Origin: Pseudoxanthomonas broegbernensis
GTDB taxonomy: Bacteria > Pseudomonadota > Gammaproteobacteria > Xanthomonadales > Xanthomonadaceae
Length of the DNA stretch: 64,000 nucleotides
Assembly: GCF_014202435.1 (NCBI RefSeq)
Contig: NZ_JACHGU010000003.1
Coordinates: 372,001 to 436,000, forward strand
Direction of reading: 5' to 3'
This document shows positions 38,257-48,205 of the stretch, piece by piece; position 1 is the first letter of the stretch; every line of letters begins with the position of its first letter. The position numbers and the translations under genes were made by a program. The notes beneath the pieces are model-generated. The model saw only the letters and a program-made list of their open reading frames with translations, did no database searches and was not told where the DNA came from.

Positions 38257-41200
38257 TCAGTTCTCGAAACGCAGTACCAGCATGCGCACCTGCTGCGGCG
38301 CCACGTTGCCCAGGCGCTTGAGGGCGCTCAGGCCATAGGCGCCCAGGACGTCCTGGCCAAGCTGCGAGGCCGCCTGCGGCGCCACGATGCGCAAGGTACC
38401 GTCCTCCAGCAGTTCCAGGCGCAGCCAGACGACCTGCTCGTCGTCCAGTTGCACCTGGACCTCGTAGCTGGCGCGCACGGGCTGGTCCAGTCGCGGCGCG
38501 GCGACGCTGCTGCCCTGCAAGGGATGCAGCGCCAGGCTGTCGCCCGTGTCGTCCACCCTGAACTGCCCCACGAACTGGCCCTGTTCCTCCAGGAACACCG
38601 GCAGCACGCTGACCTGCGGCTCCGCCAGCGGCTCGCCGCCCAGCGATACGCTCAGGCCGTCGCCGTTGCGCAACACCTGCTCCATCACCAGGGTGGACGA
38701 GCCCGTGCCGGTCCCGTCGCGGTGCTGGGTATCCGGACCCTGGGTCGCGCCCGATCCCGCCGCATCGGCACCGGCGGTGGCCGTACCGGCCGAACCCGAG
38801 CCGGCTGCACCCGTACCGCTCGTACCCGTTCCAGCCGCACCCGTACCGGCTCCGCTGGCACCTGCGCCGGCCTGGCCTGCGCCGGCCTGGCCCGCGCCGC
38901 CTGCCCCGATACTGCCGGGCGCATCGAATGCGCTGGGGGGCAACTGGGGCTGGGCCGAACCCGCCATCCCCGCCTGCGCGTTCGCGGCGGCGGTGGCCGC
39001 TCCCAGGCCACCACCGCCATTGTCCATGCCCGACTGGGTGCCGTTGCCCCCCGGCGGCGGCGACGACAGCGCATCCACCGCATTGAGGTTGGGCGGATTG
39101 GAGATGGCCGCGGTGGCCTGCTGGCGTGCATCGAGCAGGCGATAGTTGCCTCCGTCCGCTCCGCCCAGCGACAGGTCGATCCACACCGTCTTGTCGGCGG
39201 CGGGCGTGGAGTCGTCGAACAGCCCCTGCCCTCGCAGCAGCACCTGGTCGCCGTCGACCAGCCCCTGCAGCGGCGGCAGGATCAACCCGGCATTGCGGGT
39301 GCCGTCGAACGCCTTGTCCGCCACGCCGACCGGGCCGGCCTCCACGTCGCGGGGCGAAACATCGCCCGTGGCGCGCGCGGAACTCTCCGCCAGTTGGTAG
39401 TTGCCCGCGTCGGTGCCGCCCAGCGACAGCCGCACGTCGACCGCCTTGCCGGTGCCGGCATTCTTGTCGTTGAACTGGCCTTCCAGTTCCAGGTCCAGGT
39501 CGTCGCCGGACACCACGCCGTCGATGGTGCCGCCGCTGACCTGGGCATCGCGGCTGCCGTCGTAGACCTTCGGCGCCACGTCCCACCCGCCCGTCGCCAC
39601 CACGGTCTTGGGCACGATGTCGCCGGTCGCCTGCGCGTGGCCGCTGGCCAGGCGGTAGTTGGCCGCGTCGGCACCGCCCAGCGCCAGTTGCACGTCCACC
39701 GTCTTGCCGGTGCCGGCGTTCTTGTCGACGAACAGGCCCTGCAATCCCAGGGTGAGGTCGTCGCCGGACACCACGTCTCCCAGCCCGCTGCTGCCGACCT
39801 GGGCGTCGCGGGTGCCGTCGTAGACCTTGGTCGCCACGGTCAACTGCCCCGCGTCCACGGTCCGGGGCACGATGTCGCCCACCGTGCGCACCGCATCGTG
39901 GGTGAGGCGGTAGTTGCCCGCATCGGTGCCGCGCAGCGCCAGTTGTACGTCCACCGCCTTGCCGGTGCCGGCGTTCTTGTCGTCGAACTGGCCGCGCACG
40001 TCCACCAGCAGGTTGTCGCCGGCCACCACGCCGCTGGGCGTGGCGCTGCTGATCTGCACATCGCGGGTGCCGTCGTAGACCTTGGTGACCACGTCCAGCG
40101 CGCCGGCGTCGAGCGTCTTCTGGGTGATGTCGCCGCTCGTTCGCACCGAGTTGTGCGCCAGCCGGTAGTTCCCCGCGTCGGCGCCGTTCAGCGCAAGCTG
40201 CACGTTCACCGCCTTGCCGGTGCCGGCGTTCTTGTCGGCAAACAGCCCTTGCAGGCCCAGATCCAGGTCGTCGCCGGCAACCGCGCCGACCAGGCCACTG
40301 GTGCCCACCTGCGCGTCGCGGGTACCGTCGTAGACCTTGCTCGCCACGCTCAGCGTGCCCTCGCCGATCGTCTTGGGGGTGATGCTGGCGACTGCGCTCA
40401 TCGTGCCCGGCCGCAGCTCGTAGTTGCCGGCATCGGTGCCGACCAGGCCACCGTTCAGGGCCACGACCTTGATGCCGACGTTCTTGTCCGAGAACGTGCT
40501 GCCGGTGATGTCCAGGACCACATCGTCGCCGGTGACCACCGCGTCCAGCGCCTGGCTGGAGACGTGCGCGCCGGTATTTCCGTCGTACACCTTGTCGTCG
40601 ACATGCACTATCGCCTGCAGCATCTTGCGCGCGATGCTGGCCTGGGTGATGTTGCTGACCTGGTAGTTGCCCGCGTCGGTGCCGCCGAGGGTCAATCCGG
40701 TCAGGTTGACCTGCTTGTTGGTGCCGGCGTTGCGGTCGGCGAACTGGGCGGTGACCGTGCCGCCGGCCGACACGTTGTCGCCGGTGACCACGCCGTCCAG
40801 GTTCAGTGCGCGCAGGGTCGCGGCCGTGGTGCCGTCGTAGGTCTTGTCCTGCACCACGCCGGCCGCGAGCTGGATCTGCTTGGCCGTGATGGTGCCGATG
40901 TTGCCGCTGGCGCTGCTGGCGGCCATGCCGTAACCGTAGACCTGCACCGTACCGTTGCTGGCGCCATCCAGGGTGATGCCAGCCACGCTCACGGCTTTGC
41001 CGGTTCCGACGTTCTTGTCGGCGTAGGTGGACGGGCCGGCGATGTCCAGGACGACCGTATCCCCGTCGATGGCGCCGCTGACCGACACCTGGGTGGCAGG
41101 ATCGACGCTGGCGGCGGTATTGCCGTCGTAGGTCTTGCTGACGCTGCCGGTCAGGGCGAGGGTGAGCTGCGGGGCCACGGTGTAGAGGAAGCCGTTGTCG

Positions 41201-44200
41201 CTGCCCAGCACGGTGCCGGCCGAGCTGGCGTCGTATTGCTTGAAGTCCGACGCCAGGCCGCCGCGGGTGTCGGCGAGCGGGCTGGTGGATTGCACCAGCC
41301 AGCGGCCGTCGTCCGTCGTGATCGCGGACGCGCCGGCGTTGTTGATGAAGTTGCGTCCGGCGGCCAGCAGCACGGCCGTGTCCGCGCCGCTGCTGTTGCC
41401 GGCGTGCACCGCCTGGCCGAGCACCAGGTCGGACGTCGCACCCTGGAGGCGCAGGTCGACCACATCGGTGGCGTCGACACCGCTCAGGCCATCGACCGTG
41501 CCCACGGCGAGGCTGCGGCCATTGCGCAGGCTCAGGCTGCCGACCTCGGCCGCCAGTTGGTTCACTTGCTGCACGCCGGACAGCGCCACCCCACCGGCGC
41601 TGCGCAGAGCCAGGCCAGGCGTGGTGATCACGCCGCTGCCCCGGATACCGGCGCCGGCCCGGTCGTGCAGCGACACGATGCCGGTGTTCGTACCGATGGC
41701 ATGATCCAGTTGCAGGCCGCCCTGTGCCACGTCCAGGTACAGGCTGCCGGTGCTGCCTACCGCCATGGCGCCTTGCTGGGCCAGATGGTCGGCGACGATT
41801 TCCACCCGATCGCCGACGTTGACGCTGAAAGCGCCGACGGTCACATCGTCGTCGGCCGCCGCCACGCGCAGCGTCTTTACGCCATTGAACCTGGCCATGC
41901 CCGCGCCGCTCAGCGTGCTGCCGCTGCCACCGAGCTCGAACGACCGGCCGGCACCCTCGAGGCCGAATTCGACGGTCGCCTGCGACTGCCCGCTGAGTGT
42001 CGCGGACCCCGTCGAAAAACCGCTGCCGGCCAGCGCGTACAAGGTACTGGCCGTATTGGCGAATGCGATGGCCGAGTTCAGGCCCAGGGTGCCCTGGGCG
42101 TTCAGCGTCACATCGACGTTGCGCCCGGTCTGGATGCTCAGGCCATTGAGCCCATCCACCGTGCCCAGTCCCCAGTTCGGGGCGGAGCTGGTGATTTTGC
42201 TGTTCCCACCGGTGTTCAGGGCAAGGGTGGTGAAATCGAAGGTGTCGTCGGTGATCTCGGCGCCGCCGCCGGCGGTGATCGCCAGGTTGCTGGCGGACAC
42301 ACCGCCATCCACGCCGACCACGCGCCCGCCGCTCTTCAGGTGCACGCTGCCGGCACTGGTGCTGATGTCGCTGTCGAACACCAGGTCGCCGCCGTCGCTG
42401 CGGCCCACCTCGAGGGTGGCGGCATTGACCTGCCCGATGGAGGCATTGTCCAGGCCGCTGCCCAGGCGCAGCTCGTTGGCCGCGGTCGCCTGCCGGATGA
42501 CGACCTTGCCGGTGCCGCCATTGGCGGTGACGGCCTGGCCGATGTTGATGTTGTCGCCGGTGAGGATGACGTTGCCGGTGGTGTTGGACAGGCCGCCTGC
42601 AGTGAAGTCCAGCGTCCGGTTGACCACCTCGAAGCTGCCGCTGGCATTGAAGTTGTAGTTGCCCGACACGCTGATGGTGCCGGTGCCGTCCTCGCGGCCG
42701 ATGGTGAGATTGCGGATGCCGGGCAGCTTGTTCAGCGTCGCAGCCGAAGCGAAGCCGCTGGCGGCGCCCAGCACCATGTTGGTGGACGCGGCGTAGGGCT
42801 CCAGCCGCATGGAGGCGGTGCTCAGGTTGTTCAGCGTCGCCGTGCCCCAGTTGATGCTGTTGGCACGCAGGGTGAGCACGCCGGCACCGGTATTGAGGTT
42901 GACCGCGACGTTGCCGAAGTTGATGGCGCCATCGGTGTGGATGCTGGCATTGCCGCCGAAGGTGAACGGCGTGGTGATATCCACGTTGCCCGAGGCACTG
43001 AGCAGGCCGTTCAGAGTTACCGAGGCAGCGGACTGGGTCCCATCCTGATGGAAGAAAAGACGGCCGGTCCCCAAGGTCATGTTGGAGTTGAGATCGATCT
43101 GATTGCTGGAGTTTCCCGCCGAGATGTAGAGGTTGCCGCCGCCGGTAGAGATGGGGTTGCCCACGGTCATGCCGCCACCGCCTGCATTGTCCGAGTCGGC
43201 CCAGATGCGGACGTAACCACCGTTGGTGGCGATCGCGCCGCCGAGGGTGATGCCGTCGGCGCCATACAGGGTGATCGACCCGGCGGCGGGCGTACCGCTC
43301 CCCACCGTCGTCACGGTATGGCTCGGCAGCGTGCCTGGATTGCTGCCCGCGCCGTGGGCGATGAGATTGGCCACATTGACCAGCGCACCGGTCCTGTTGC
43401 TGCCGGCCTGCATGTAGATGCTGCCGGTGCCGAAGACCTCGATGACGTTGCTGCTGTTGGCGAAGGTTATGGTGCGGTTGCCGTTATCCCCCGACGGCGG
43501 CGTCACCTCGACGCGCAGGCTGATGTTGTTGCCCATGCTCAGGCGGCCGTCGCCGCCGTTGTTGTTGAGGTCCTCGAAGGTGATGCTTTCGGTGGCCTGG
43601 AGCAGCACGTTGGCGTTCTGCGCCTCCAGGTCCCTTTCGAAGACGAGGGAGCCGTCGACCGCGCCCGAGCCACTGCCACCGCCCCGGATCGTAACCGCGG
43701 CCGGATCCAGCAGCAGGTCGCCGGTACGCCCATGCGTGGCGCGTGCGTCGGTACGGCCGCTGTAGCTCAGCGTCCGCTTGCCCGAGACCTCGGCGCGGCC
43801 GCCGTCGCCGCCCTGCTCGCCGCCGCGCACCTCGATGTTGCCGGCGAAACGCATGCTGTCATCGGACCAGAACACCACCTCGCCCCCCTGGCCGGTACCC
43901 GTCGCGTTGGCCTTGGCCACGGCACCCGCCGCAACTTCCACGCTTGTGGCGTTGCGCAGCGCGGGGGCGTTGCCCTGCCAGCCGCCGCCCACATGGATGT
44001 CGCCACCACCGCTTGCGCCGCTGGCATCCAGCCGCGTGTTGTCGTCCAGCACCAGGTGCTGGCCCAGAACCTCGATCCGCCCGCCTCCGGCGCCCTGCGA
44101 GCTGGCGTCCAGGCGGCCGCCGACGCGAACCTCGCCCACCTCGCCGCCGTCCAGCACGATGCGGCCGCCACGCTCGCTCAGGCCCGTGGCCTCGACCACA

Positions 44201-45018
44201 CCATCCAGGTTGATCACGCTCGACCGCAGCGCACTGGCGCTGCTGGCGCTGAGGATCACGTTGTTGCCCTGGATCAGGCCGCTGTGGCTCAGTTCCGCCT
44301 CCAGCGCCGCCCGCTCCACCTGCAGCGAAAGCAGGCCATCGGCCGCGAAGTCCAGGGCCACCCGGTCGCCCGCGCCCAGGCCCACCTGGCCGGCGCTGAT
44401 CTGCCCGGTATTGGCGACGGACGGCGCCAGCAGCGCCACCACGCCGTCCCCGGCACGGAGGCTGCCCTCGTTGCGCACCGCACCCGCCGCACCCGTCGCG
44501 GCGAAGCGCGCACGGCCGGCGAGGAAGTCCTCGTCGCTGATGGACAGCGAACTGACCACCAGTCCGCCCACGTCGACCTGCGCCCCCTTGCCGAAGACCG
44601 CGCCGTTGGGGTTGACCAGCCAGACCTGGCCGTTGGCGCTCAGTTCGCCCGCTATCAGGCTGGGCGCATTGCCCAGCACGCGGTTGAGGGCGATGGCGCC
44701 GCTGTTGGGCTGCTCGAAGCGCACGCCGGCGTCGCCGCCGATGTCGAAGCCGGCCCAGTTCATGATCAGCCGCTGGCTGCCCTGCCGCACCGTCAGCCTG
44801 GAACCGTGCTGGTCCAACTGGGCCTGGCCGGCCACGACCCGGCCGTCGGTAGGCAGGGTGCCGGCGTTCTGCGCATGGGCGCACAGCGGCGCGACGACGA
44901 GCATCGCGGCGGCCAGCACCGCCGCGCTGGCGCGCTTGCCACGGCTGCTGGCGATCTCGGCCACGACCACGTAGGCGCCGCGTACTTCATCCCAAATCAG
45001 GCGATAGGTGTGATTCAC
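38257..45018 (-). CDS. Two-partner secretion exoprotein (TpsA) with YDG repeats
   Basis: 2253 residues. GTG start at 45018 with AGAGGA 7 bases upstream; the long upstream in-frame extension lacks conservation. Residues 1-25 (NHTYRLIWDEVRGAYV) are the extended signal-peptide region, cleavage is near 49 (CAHA-QNAG). The TPS domain follows (about 55-300) with NPNG at 136-139, needed for secretion by the TpsB partner. Then come a long beta-helix passenger, eight YDG repeats (about 1290-1990), a Gly/Ala/Ser/Thr-rich linker and a distinct C-terminal domain of about 130 residues. Probably a surface adhesin or biofilm protein. The transporter gene is 31 bp upstream. Confidence 0.92.
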   Translation of the reverse strand: MNHTYRLIWDEVRGAYVVVAEIASSRGKRASAAVLAAAMLVVAPLCAHAQNAGTLPTDGRVVAGQAQLDQHGSRLTVRQGSQRLIMNWAGFDIGGDAGVRFEQPNSGAIALNRVLGNAPSLIAGELSANGQVWLVNPNGAVFGKGAQVDVGGLVVSSLSISDEDFLAGRARFAATGAAGAVRNEGSLRAGDGVVALLAPSVANTGQISAGQVGLGAGDRVALDFAADGLLSLQVERAALEAELSHSGLIQGNNVILSASSASALRSSVINLDGVVEATGLSERGGRIVLDGGEVGEVRVGGRLDASSQGAGGGRIEVLGQHLVLDDNTRLDASGASGGGDIHVGGGWQGNAPALRNATSVEVAAGAVAKANATGTGQGGEVVFWSDDSMRFAGNIEVRGGEQGGDGGRAEVSGKRTLSYSGRTDARATHGRTGDLLLDPAAVTIRGGGSGSGAVDGSLVFERDLEAQNANVLLQATESITFEDLNNNGGDGRLSMGNNISLRVEVTPPSGDNGNRTITFANSSNVIEVFGTGSIYMQAGSNRTGALVNVANLIAHGAGSNPGTLPSHTVTTVGSGTPAAGSITLYGADGITLGGAIATNGGYVRIWADSDNAGGGGMTVGNPISTGGGNLYISAGNSSNQIDLNSNMTLGTGRLFFHQDGTQSAASVTLNGLLSASGNVDITTPFTFGGNASIHTDGAINFGNVAVNLNTGAGVLTLRANSINWGTATLNNLSTASMRLEPYAASTNMVLGAASGFASAATLNKLPGIRNLTIGREDGTGTISVSGNYNFNASGSFEVVNRTLDFTAGGLSNTTGNVILTGDNINIGQAVTANGGTGKVVIRQATAANELRLGSGLDNASIGQVNAATLEVGRSDGGDLVFDSDISTSAGSVHLKSGGRVVGVDGGVSASNLAITAGGGAEITDDTFDFTTLALNTGGNSKITSSAPNWGLGTVDGLNGLSIQTGRNVDVTLNAQGTLGLNSAIAFANTASTLYALAGSGFSTGSATLSGQSQATVEFGLEGAGRSFELGGSGSTLSGAGMARFNGVKTLRVAAADDDVTVGAFSVNVGDRVEIVADHLAQQGAMAVGSTGSLYLDVAQGGLQLDHAIGTNTGIVSLHDRAGAGIRGSGVITTPGLALRSAGGVALSGVQQVNQLAAEVGSLSLRNGRSLAVGTVDGLSGVDATDVVDLRLQGATSDLVLGQAVHAGNSSGADTAVLLAAGRNFINNAGASAITTDDGRWLVQSTSPLADTRGGLASDFKQYDASSAGTVLGSDNGFLYTVAPQLTLALTGSVSKTYDGNTAASVDPATQVSVSGAIDGDTVVLDIAGPSTYADKNVGTGKAVSVAGITLDGASNGTVQVYGYGMAASSASGNIGTITAKQIQLAAGVVQDKTYDGTTAATLRALNLDGVVTGDNVSAGGTVTAQFADRNAGTNKQVNLTGLTLGGTDAGNYQVSNITQASIARKMLQAIVHVDDKVYDGNTGAHVSSQALDAVVTGDDVVLDITGSTFSDKNVGIKVVALNGGLVGTDAGNYELRPGTMSAVASITPKTIGEGTLSVASKVYDGTRDAQVGTSGLVGAVAGDDLDLGLQGLFADKNAGTGKAVNVQLALNGADAGNYRLAHNSVRTSGDITQKTLDAGALDVVTKVYDGTRDVQISSATPSGVVAGDNLLVDVRGQFDDKNAGTGKAVDVQLALRGTDAGNYRLTHDAVRTVGDIVPRTVDAGQLTVATKVYDGTRDAQVGSSGLGDVVSGDDLTLGLQGLFVDKNAGTGKTVDVQLALGGADAANYRLASGHAQATGDIVPKTVVATGGWDVAPKVYDGSRDAQVSGGTIDGVVSGDDLDLELEGQFNDKNAGTGKAVDVRLSLGGTDAGNYQLAESSARATGDVSPRDVEAGPVGVADKAFDGTRNAGLILPPLQGLVDGDQVLLRGQGLFDDSTPAADKTVWIDLSLGGADGGNYRLLDARQQATAAISNPPNLNAVDALSSPPPGGNGTQSGMDNGGGGLGAATAAANAQAGMAGSAQPQLPPSAFDAPGSIGAGGAGQAGAGQAGAGASGAGTGAAGTGTSGTGAAGSGSAGTATAGADAAGSGATQGPDTQHRDGTGTGSSTLVMEQVLRNGDGLSVSLGGEPLAEPQVSVLPVFLEEQGQFVGQFRVDDTGDSLALHPLQGSSVAAPRLDQPVRASYEVQVQLDDEQVVWLRLELLEDGTLRIVAPQAASQLGQDVLGAYGLSALKRLGNVAPQQVRMLVLRFEN
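39290..41140 (-). repeat. Eight tandem YDG-domain repeats within tpsA
   Basis: Copies open with K-x-YDG: KTYDGNTAA, KTYDGTTAA, KVYDGNTGA, KVYDGTRDAQ, KVYDGTRDVQ, KVYDGTRDAQ, KVYDGSRDAQ, KAFDGTRNA. Each ends with a D-x-GNY segment about 60-75 residues later. The middle four copies are nearly identical in DNA (KNAGTGKAV recurs), so slippage or recombination could change the copy number. Confidence 0.85.
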
Positions 45019-45049
45019 GGGTTGTCCTCTTGGTTGTCTTGGAGCGGCG

Positions 45050-46777
45050 TCAGATGCGCACGCTGAGCTGCAGCCACAGGTACTGGTCGCGCTTGCGGCC
45101 ATCGGCGTTCGTGCCCGTGGCGCTGCGTCCGGGGTTGTCGCCCAGGCGATGCGCCCAGGCACTGCGCAGCGACCAGCGCTCGCTATGCAGGTTCAGGCCC
45201 AGGCCGGCGCCGGACAGGCCGTATTCGTTTCCGGCCCATGGCGTGGACGAACCCACCCACGGGTCGATGTGCTGACGCACGTGGCCGTGGTCGGCGAACG
45301 CCAGCGCCTGGCCGCGCAGGCCGTCGGCGATGCGGAAGTCGCGCCGCAGCTCGGCATTGAGCAGCCAGCCGGTGTCGCCGCTGGCCTCGCCCACCGTGTG
45401 GCCACGCACGCCGGCCGGCCCGCCGAGCAGGAACTTCTCCGACGAATCCAGGTTCTTGCTGCCGATCTGCCCGCTGGCGGCCAGGTACACGCCCCAGTCG
45501 TGCAGGTTCGGCAGGCTCTGGCTGCGCTCCACGCGCCACAGCAGCTTGGCGAAGCTTCCGGCGGTGCGTGCGCTGGCCGCGTCGACCTGGCGATCGATCT
45601 CGTTGTCCAGGTCCAGCCGGCCGGCCACCAGGCCCACGTTCATGCCGTTGTAGCCGCCGCCCAGCCATTGGTCCCAGGCGTTGCCGCTGAGCATGGTGGT
45701 GAACTTGTCCACCCTGCGGTCGCGCAGGGTCTGCCCCAGGGCCTTGTCGGTGAGCTGCCTGTGTTCGGCGTCGACGCTGAACCACAGGTTGCGCTCGCGG
45801 CTGCGCAGCAGGGGATAGCTCAGGCCGGCGCTGAAGGTGCGGGCGCTGCCGGTCAGGTCCAGCGGCTTGAATTCGCCGCCCACCTCGTAATCCATCCAGG
45901 AAGCGGCCATGTTGGCGCGCCAGCCCTTCGGGCTCAGGCCCAGCGAGTAGTTCAGGCCCAGCAGGCGGCTGCCGTCGCTGTGGCTGACGTTGACGCCCAG
46001 CAGGTCCTCGCGGTCCAGCGGACGGTTGAGTGAGGCCCAGGCGCTGCGGCGCCACTGTCCGGTATAGCGGTTGGAGAAATTGTCCACGGCCGCGCCCGCC
46101 GCCCAGTCGCGCGCGCGCTCGGCGCGCACCAGCATGCGGCTGGTTCCGGGTTCGGCGCCCTTTTCCAGCGTGGCCCGGGCCTGGACGCCGGGGACGTCGT
46201 TGATCAGCAGCAGCGCACGTTCCAACTGGTCGTTGCGTACCGGGCCTTCGGGAAGCGCGGCATCGGCGATGGCACCCAGGCGCCGTCCCAGTGCCGGATC
46301 GCTCGTCAGGACCTGTACCCGGCCCGGCGAGCTCTGCAGGCGTCCGGCCAGGATCGCGATCTCCAGTTCGCCGTCGCTCAAGTCCTGGCTGGGCAGATAG
46401 GCTCGCGCCAGCAGGTAGCCGCGCGACTGCAGCGCGGCGCCGACCCGCTGCGCCAGCGCGCGCATTTGCGCATGGCTCAACTCGCGTCCCTTGGCGTCGG
46501 CGACGAGCGCCTGCAGCGCCTCGTCCTCGACCAGGCCCTGCGCACCGCTGAAACGCACCCGCTCGATGCGCGCGCGGAATCCAACCTCGTCCTGCGCCTC
46601 CGGCAAAGGCGCGTCGACCAACCGCTCCTTTCTCTCGGGCGTGGCGGGCGGCAGGGATCGCCGTTGCTCGTTGAGCAACTGTCCGGCATCCGGGGGCACG
46701 GTCTGCGCCTGGGCCAGGTTCAGGATCGACTGCAACGAGGCCAACCCAAGGAAAGCCATGAAACGCGTTTTATTCAT
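45050..46777 (-). CDS. TpsB/FhaC-family outer-membrane transporter
   Basis: 575 residues. Signal peptide to about residue 26 (NLAQAQ). POTRA domains (about 55-230) include IERVRFSGAQGLVEDEAL and YLPSQDLSDGELEIAIL. The C-terminal half is the 16-strand barrel, with the conserved FLLGGPAGVRGHTVGE motif where the substrate-binding loop tip Arg lies, and a final LQLSVRI strand. It secretes TpsA through the outer membrane. ATG at 46777 gives the best signal peptide; an in-frame ATG at 46792 is possible. The polypeptide precedes tpsA by 31 bp. Confidence 0.92.
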   Translation of the reverse strand: MNKTRFMAFLGLASLQSILNLAQAQTVPPDAGQLLNEQRRSLPPATPERKERLVDAPLPEAQDEVGFRARIERVRFSGAQGLVEDEALQALVADAKGRELSHAQMRALAQRVGAALQSRGYLLARAYLPSQDLSDGELEIAILAGRLQSSPGRVQVLTSDPALGRRLGAIADAALPEGPVRNDQLERALLLINDVPGVQARATLEKGAEPGTSRMLVRAERARDWAAGAAVDNFSNRYTGQWRRSAWASLNRPLDREDLLGVNVSHSDGSRLLGLNYSLGLSPKGWRANMAASWMDYEVGGEFKPLDLTGSARTFSAGLSYPLLRSRERNLWFSVDAEHRQLTDKALGQTLRDRRVDKFTTMLSGNAWDQWLGGGYNGMNVGLVAGRLDLDNEIDRQVDAASARTAGSFAKLLWRVERSQSLPNLHDWGVYLAASGQIGSKNLDSSEKFLLGGPAGVRGHTVGEASGDTGWLLNAELRRDFRIADGLRGQALAFADHGHVRQHIDPWVGSSTPWAGNEYGLSGAGLGLNLHSERWSLRSAWAHRLGDNPGRSATGTNADGRKRDQYLWLQLSVRI

Positions 46778-47337
46778 TCGAAGATTCCCCATGGCCGCTC
46801 CGGCGGCGGCGATTTCCGCTACGGGCAGGTCCAGCCGGCGGACTCCGTGCCGGACCCGATGATTCCTGCTCCCCCTGCCGATCACGCGTGCGCACGGCCA
46901 CCGGCGAAGCCGTCCTTCGGTCCCGCCAGTGCCGATGCAATGCCAATGCCAGTGTCAATGCCTCCCCCGGACGTCAACGATCGGACACACGTCCGGCTAC
47001 CCCGGACTCCCTGGACGGAGTGCCTGCGCTCCGCCCCAATCAAGGGCAAGGTCCCACTACGTCCGGTCCTTCCCTCACATACATATCGGGACGAGCGTCT
47101 CAAACTTTAGGGCCGGGTCGGGGGACGCGCAGAATCGCCACCGGCCCGGAAATCGAGCCGCGCGCGGTCACCTGGGATGTGCGGCCACCTGCCGGCCGCA
47201 GCGCCGGCACCGGATGCCGCAGGAAGTCCCGGCGGTGCCGGGGCTTCCTGGACTGTCCGGGATGTTCCGGTAGCCTCTACCAAATAAAGGCCCGCAGGCC
47301 AGCATTTGCGCGGGGTTCTGATCTTCGACACCCCGCG
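46778..47337. other. 560-bp intergenic region upstream of the tps pair
   Basis: No convincing gene. On the minus strand TTGAGA (47092-47097) and a TATGTG (47070-47075) at 16 bp spacing form a candidate promoter for tpsB. Local composition is lower in GC near 47060-47110. A GCGGGGT/ACCCCGC hairpin (47309-47335) lies just outside the paired motifs of the island. No tRNA-like duplicate of tRNA-Pro is visible. Confidence 0.4.
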
Positions 47338-47357
47338 ATGCCCCCACAAATGCCCCC
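47338..47357. promoter_or_regulatory. Left-end paired ATGCCCCC motifs of the island
   Basis: ATGCCCCC at 47338 and 47350, starts 12 bp apart, mirror the pair at 53745/53757 beside the integrase gene. A single extra copy is at 47582. Such short repeats near each end suit the arm-type binding sites of a tyrosine integrase. This fixes the approximate left end of the element. Confidence 0.5.
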
Positions 47358-47393
47358 AGCCTTTCGCCGCTTGGGCCTGTTCCGGCCTGATCG

Positions 47394-47477
47394 CAGGTCG
47401 CGCGCGCGATGGCTTGGGGAAACTTCCGGCTTGCGGTGATCTTGGGGTTTCCTAACGGCTCTCAGGTCGCGCGCGCG
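47394..47477. repeat. Direct repeats in the left end of the island
   Basis: CAGGTCGCGCGCGCG occurs at 47394-47408 and 47463-47477, 69 bp apart, in a region without a credible gene (47358-47626). They could be integrase or transfer-protein binding sites, or remnants. Confidence 0.4.
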
Positions 47478-47626
47478 TTTAGGGACTCCAGAAACTCCGG
47501 GCGCGTGCGGCCTAGATTGTTGCGGTTTAGCGGTGTGACGGGGCGGGGCCGGTGTCCGCCCCAATGACTCGGGGCTTGGCGATGCCCCCCCCGGACATAC
47601 CCGTAAAGTCCCCGTGGTGTCCCCGG

Positions 47627-48205
47627 CTACAGCGCCCGATATTGGCGCAGGTTCGCCAGCGCGCGGGCCTTGCCTTCCGGCGTCGTGGGGCCGGTACTGC
47701 GGCCGCCGTGGAAGCGGCAGCGGCGCTTGCCCGGCTCGCTCTTGGCTTGGCAGGGCTGGCCGTCCCGGTGGCGCTTGGCTCCGCAGATGACGCGCCGGGT
47801 TGCCTGCGAACCGGACTCATACGCGCCCGTGCGCGCGCCCGCGATGCCTGACGTAATTCCGGGCAGGCCGCCGGACTCTTGCGCGCGCGCGGAACGCTCG
47901 GCATCCGAAGTCATACGCGCCTGCGCGTACTTGGTTGCAAATTCCGGCCCGTCGTCCGGACTCTTGGGCCGCTCTACTTCCCTGCACCCTATTCCGGCCA
48001 GTGCCACCCACTCAGTCACGATGGCGTCAATGATGGCGCTATTTGTCGCGGCCACGCTGCCCGGCCTCACTTTCTCCCGCTTGCCCTCGATTGCCGCCAG
48101 CGCCTCCCGGCTCGGCATGTAGTCGATCCGCACCATGCGGGCGCGGCGCTTGCGTTGCAGTTCGGCCAGGTGCGCTTTGTCGCAGCTCAGGTATCCGTCG
48201 GTCAC
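47627..48205 (-). CDS. Island protein with HGG-x-STGPTTPEGK motif
   Basis: 192 residues. The C-terminus has a CGAKRHRDGQPCQAK pair of Cys, RCRFHGGRSTGPTTPEG and ALANLRQYRAL, a motif seen at the end of small proteins of proteobacterial prophages and islands, role unknown. The N-terminal half is charged helical. GTG start at 48205 overlaps the SSB-like stop as GTGA. It is the last gene of the element's operon. Confidence 0.65.
   Translation of the reverse strand: MTDGYLSCDKAHLAELQRKRRARMVRIDYMPSREALAAIEGKREKVRPGSVAATNSAIIDAIVTEWVALAGIGCREVERPKSPDDGPEFATKYAQARMTSDAERSARAQESGGLPGITSGIAGARTGAYESGSQATRRVICGAKRHRDGQPCQAKSEPGKRRCRFHGGRSTGPTTPEGKARALANLRQYRAL

Noticed and set aside
39290..41140. CRISPR-like regular repeats
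   Set aside because: The repeats encode YDG domains in frame, have variable DNA and no unique spacers.
38122..45066. Very long open frame on the plus strand opposite tpsA
   Set aside because: It is the mirror of a high-GC coding strand; its sequence lacks any domain, while the minus frame has ESPR, TPS and YDG features.
47277..47564. 95-codon minus ORF in the left end of the island
   Set aside because: Contains the paired end motifs and direct repeats, no ribosome site and no family pattern.
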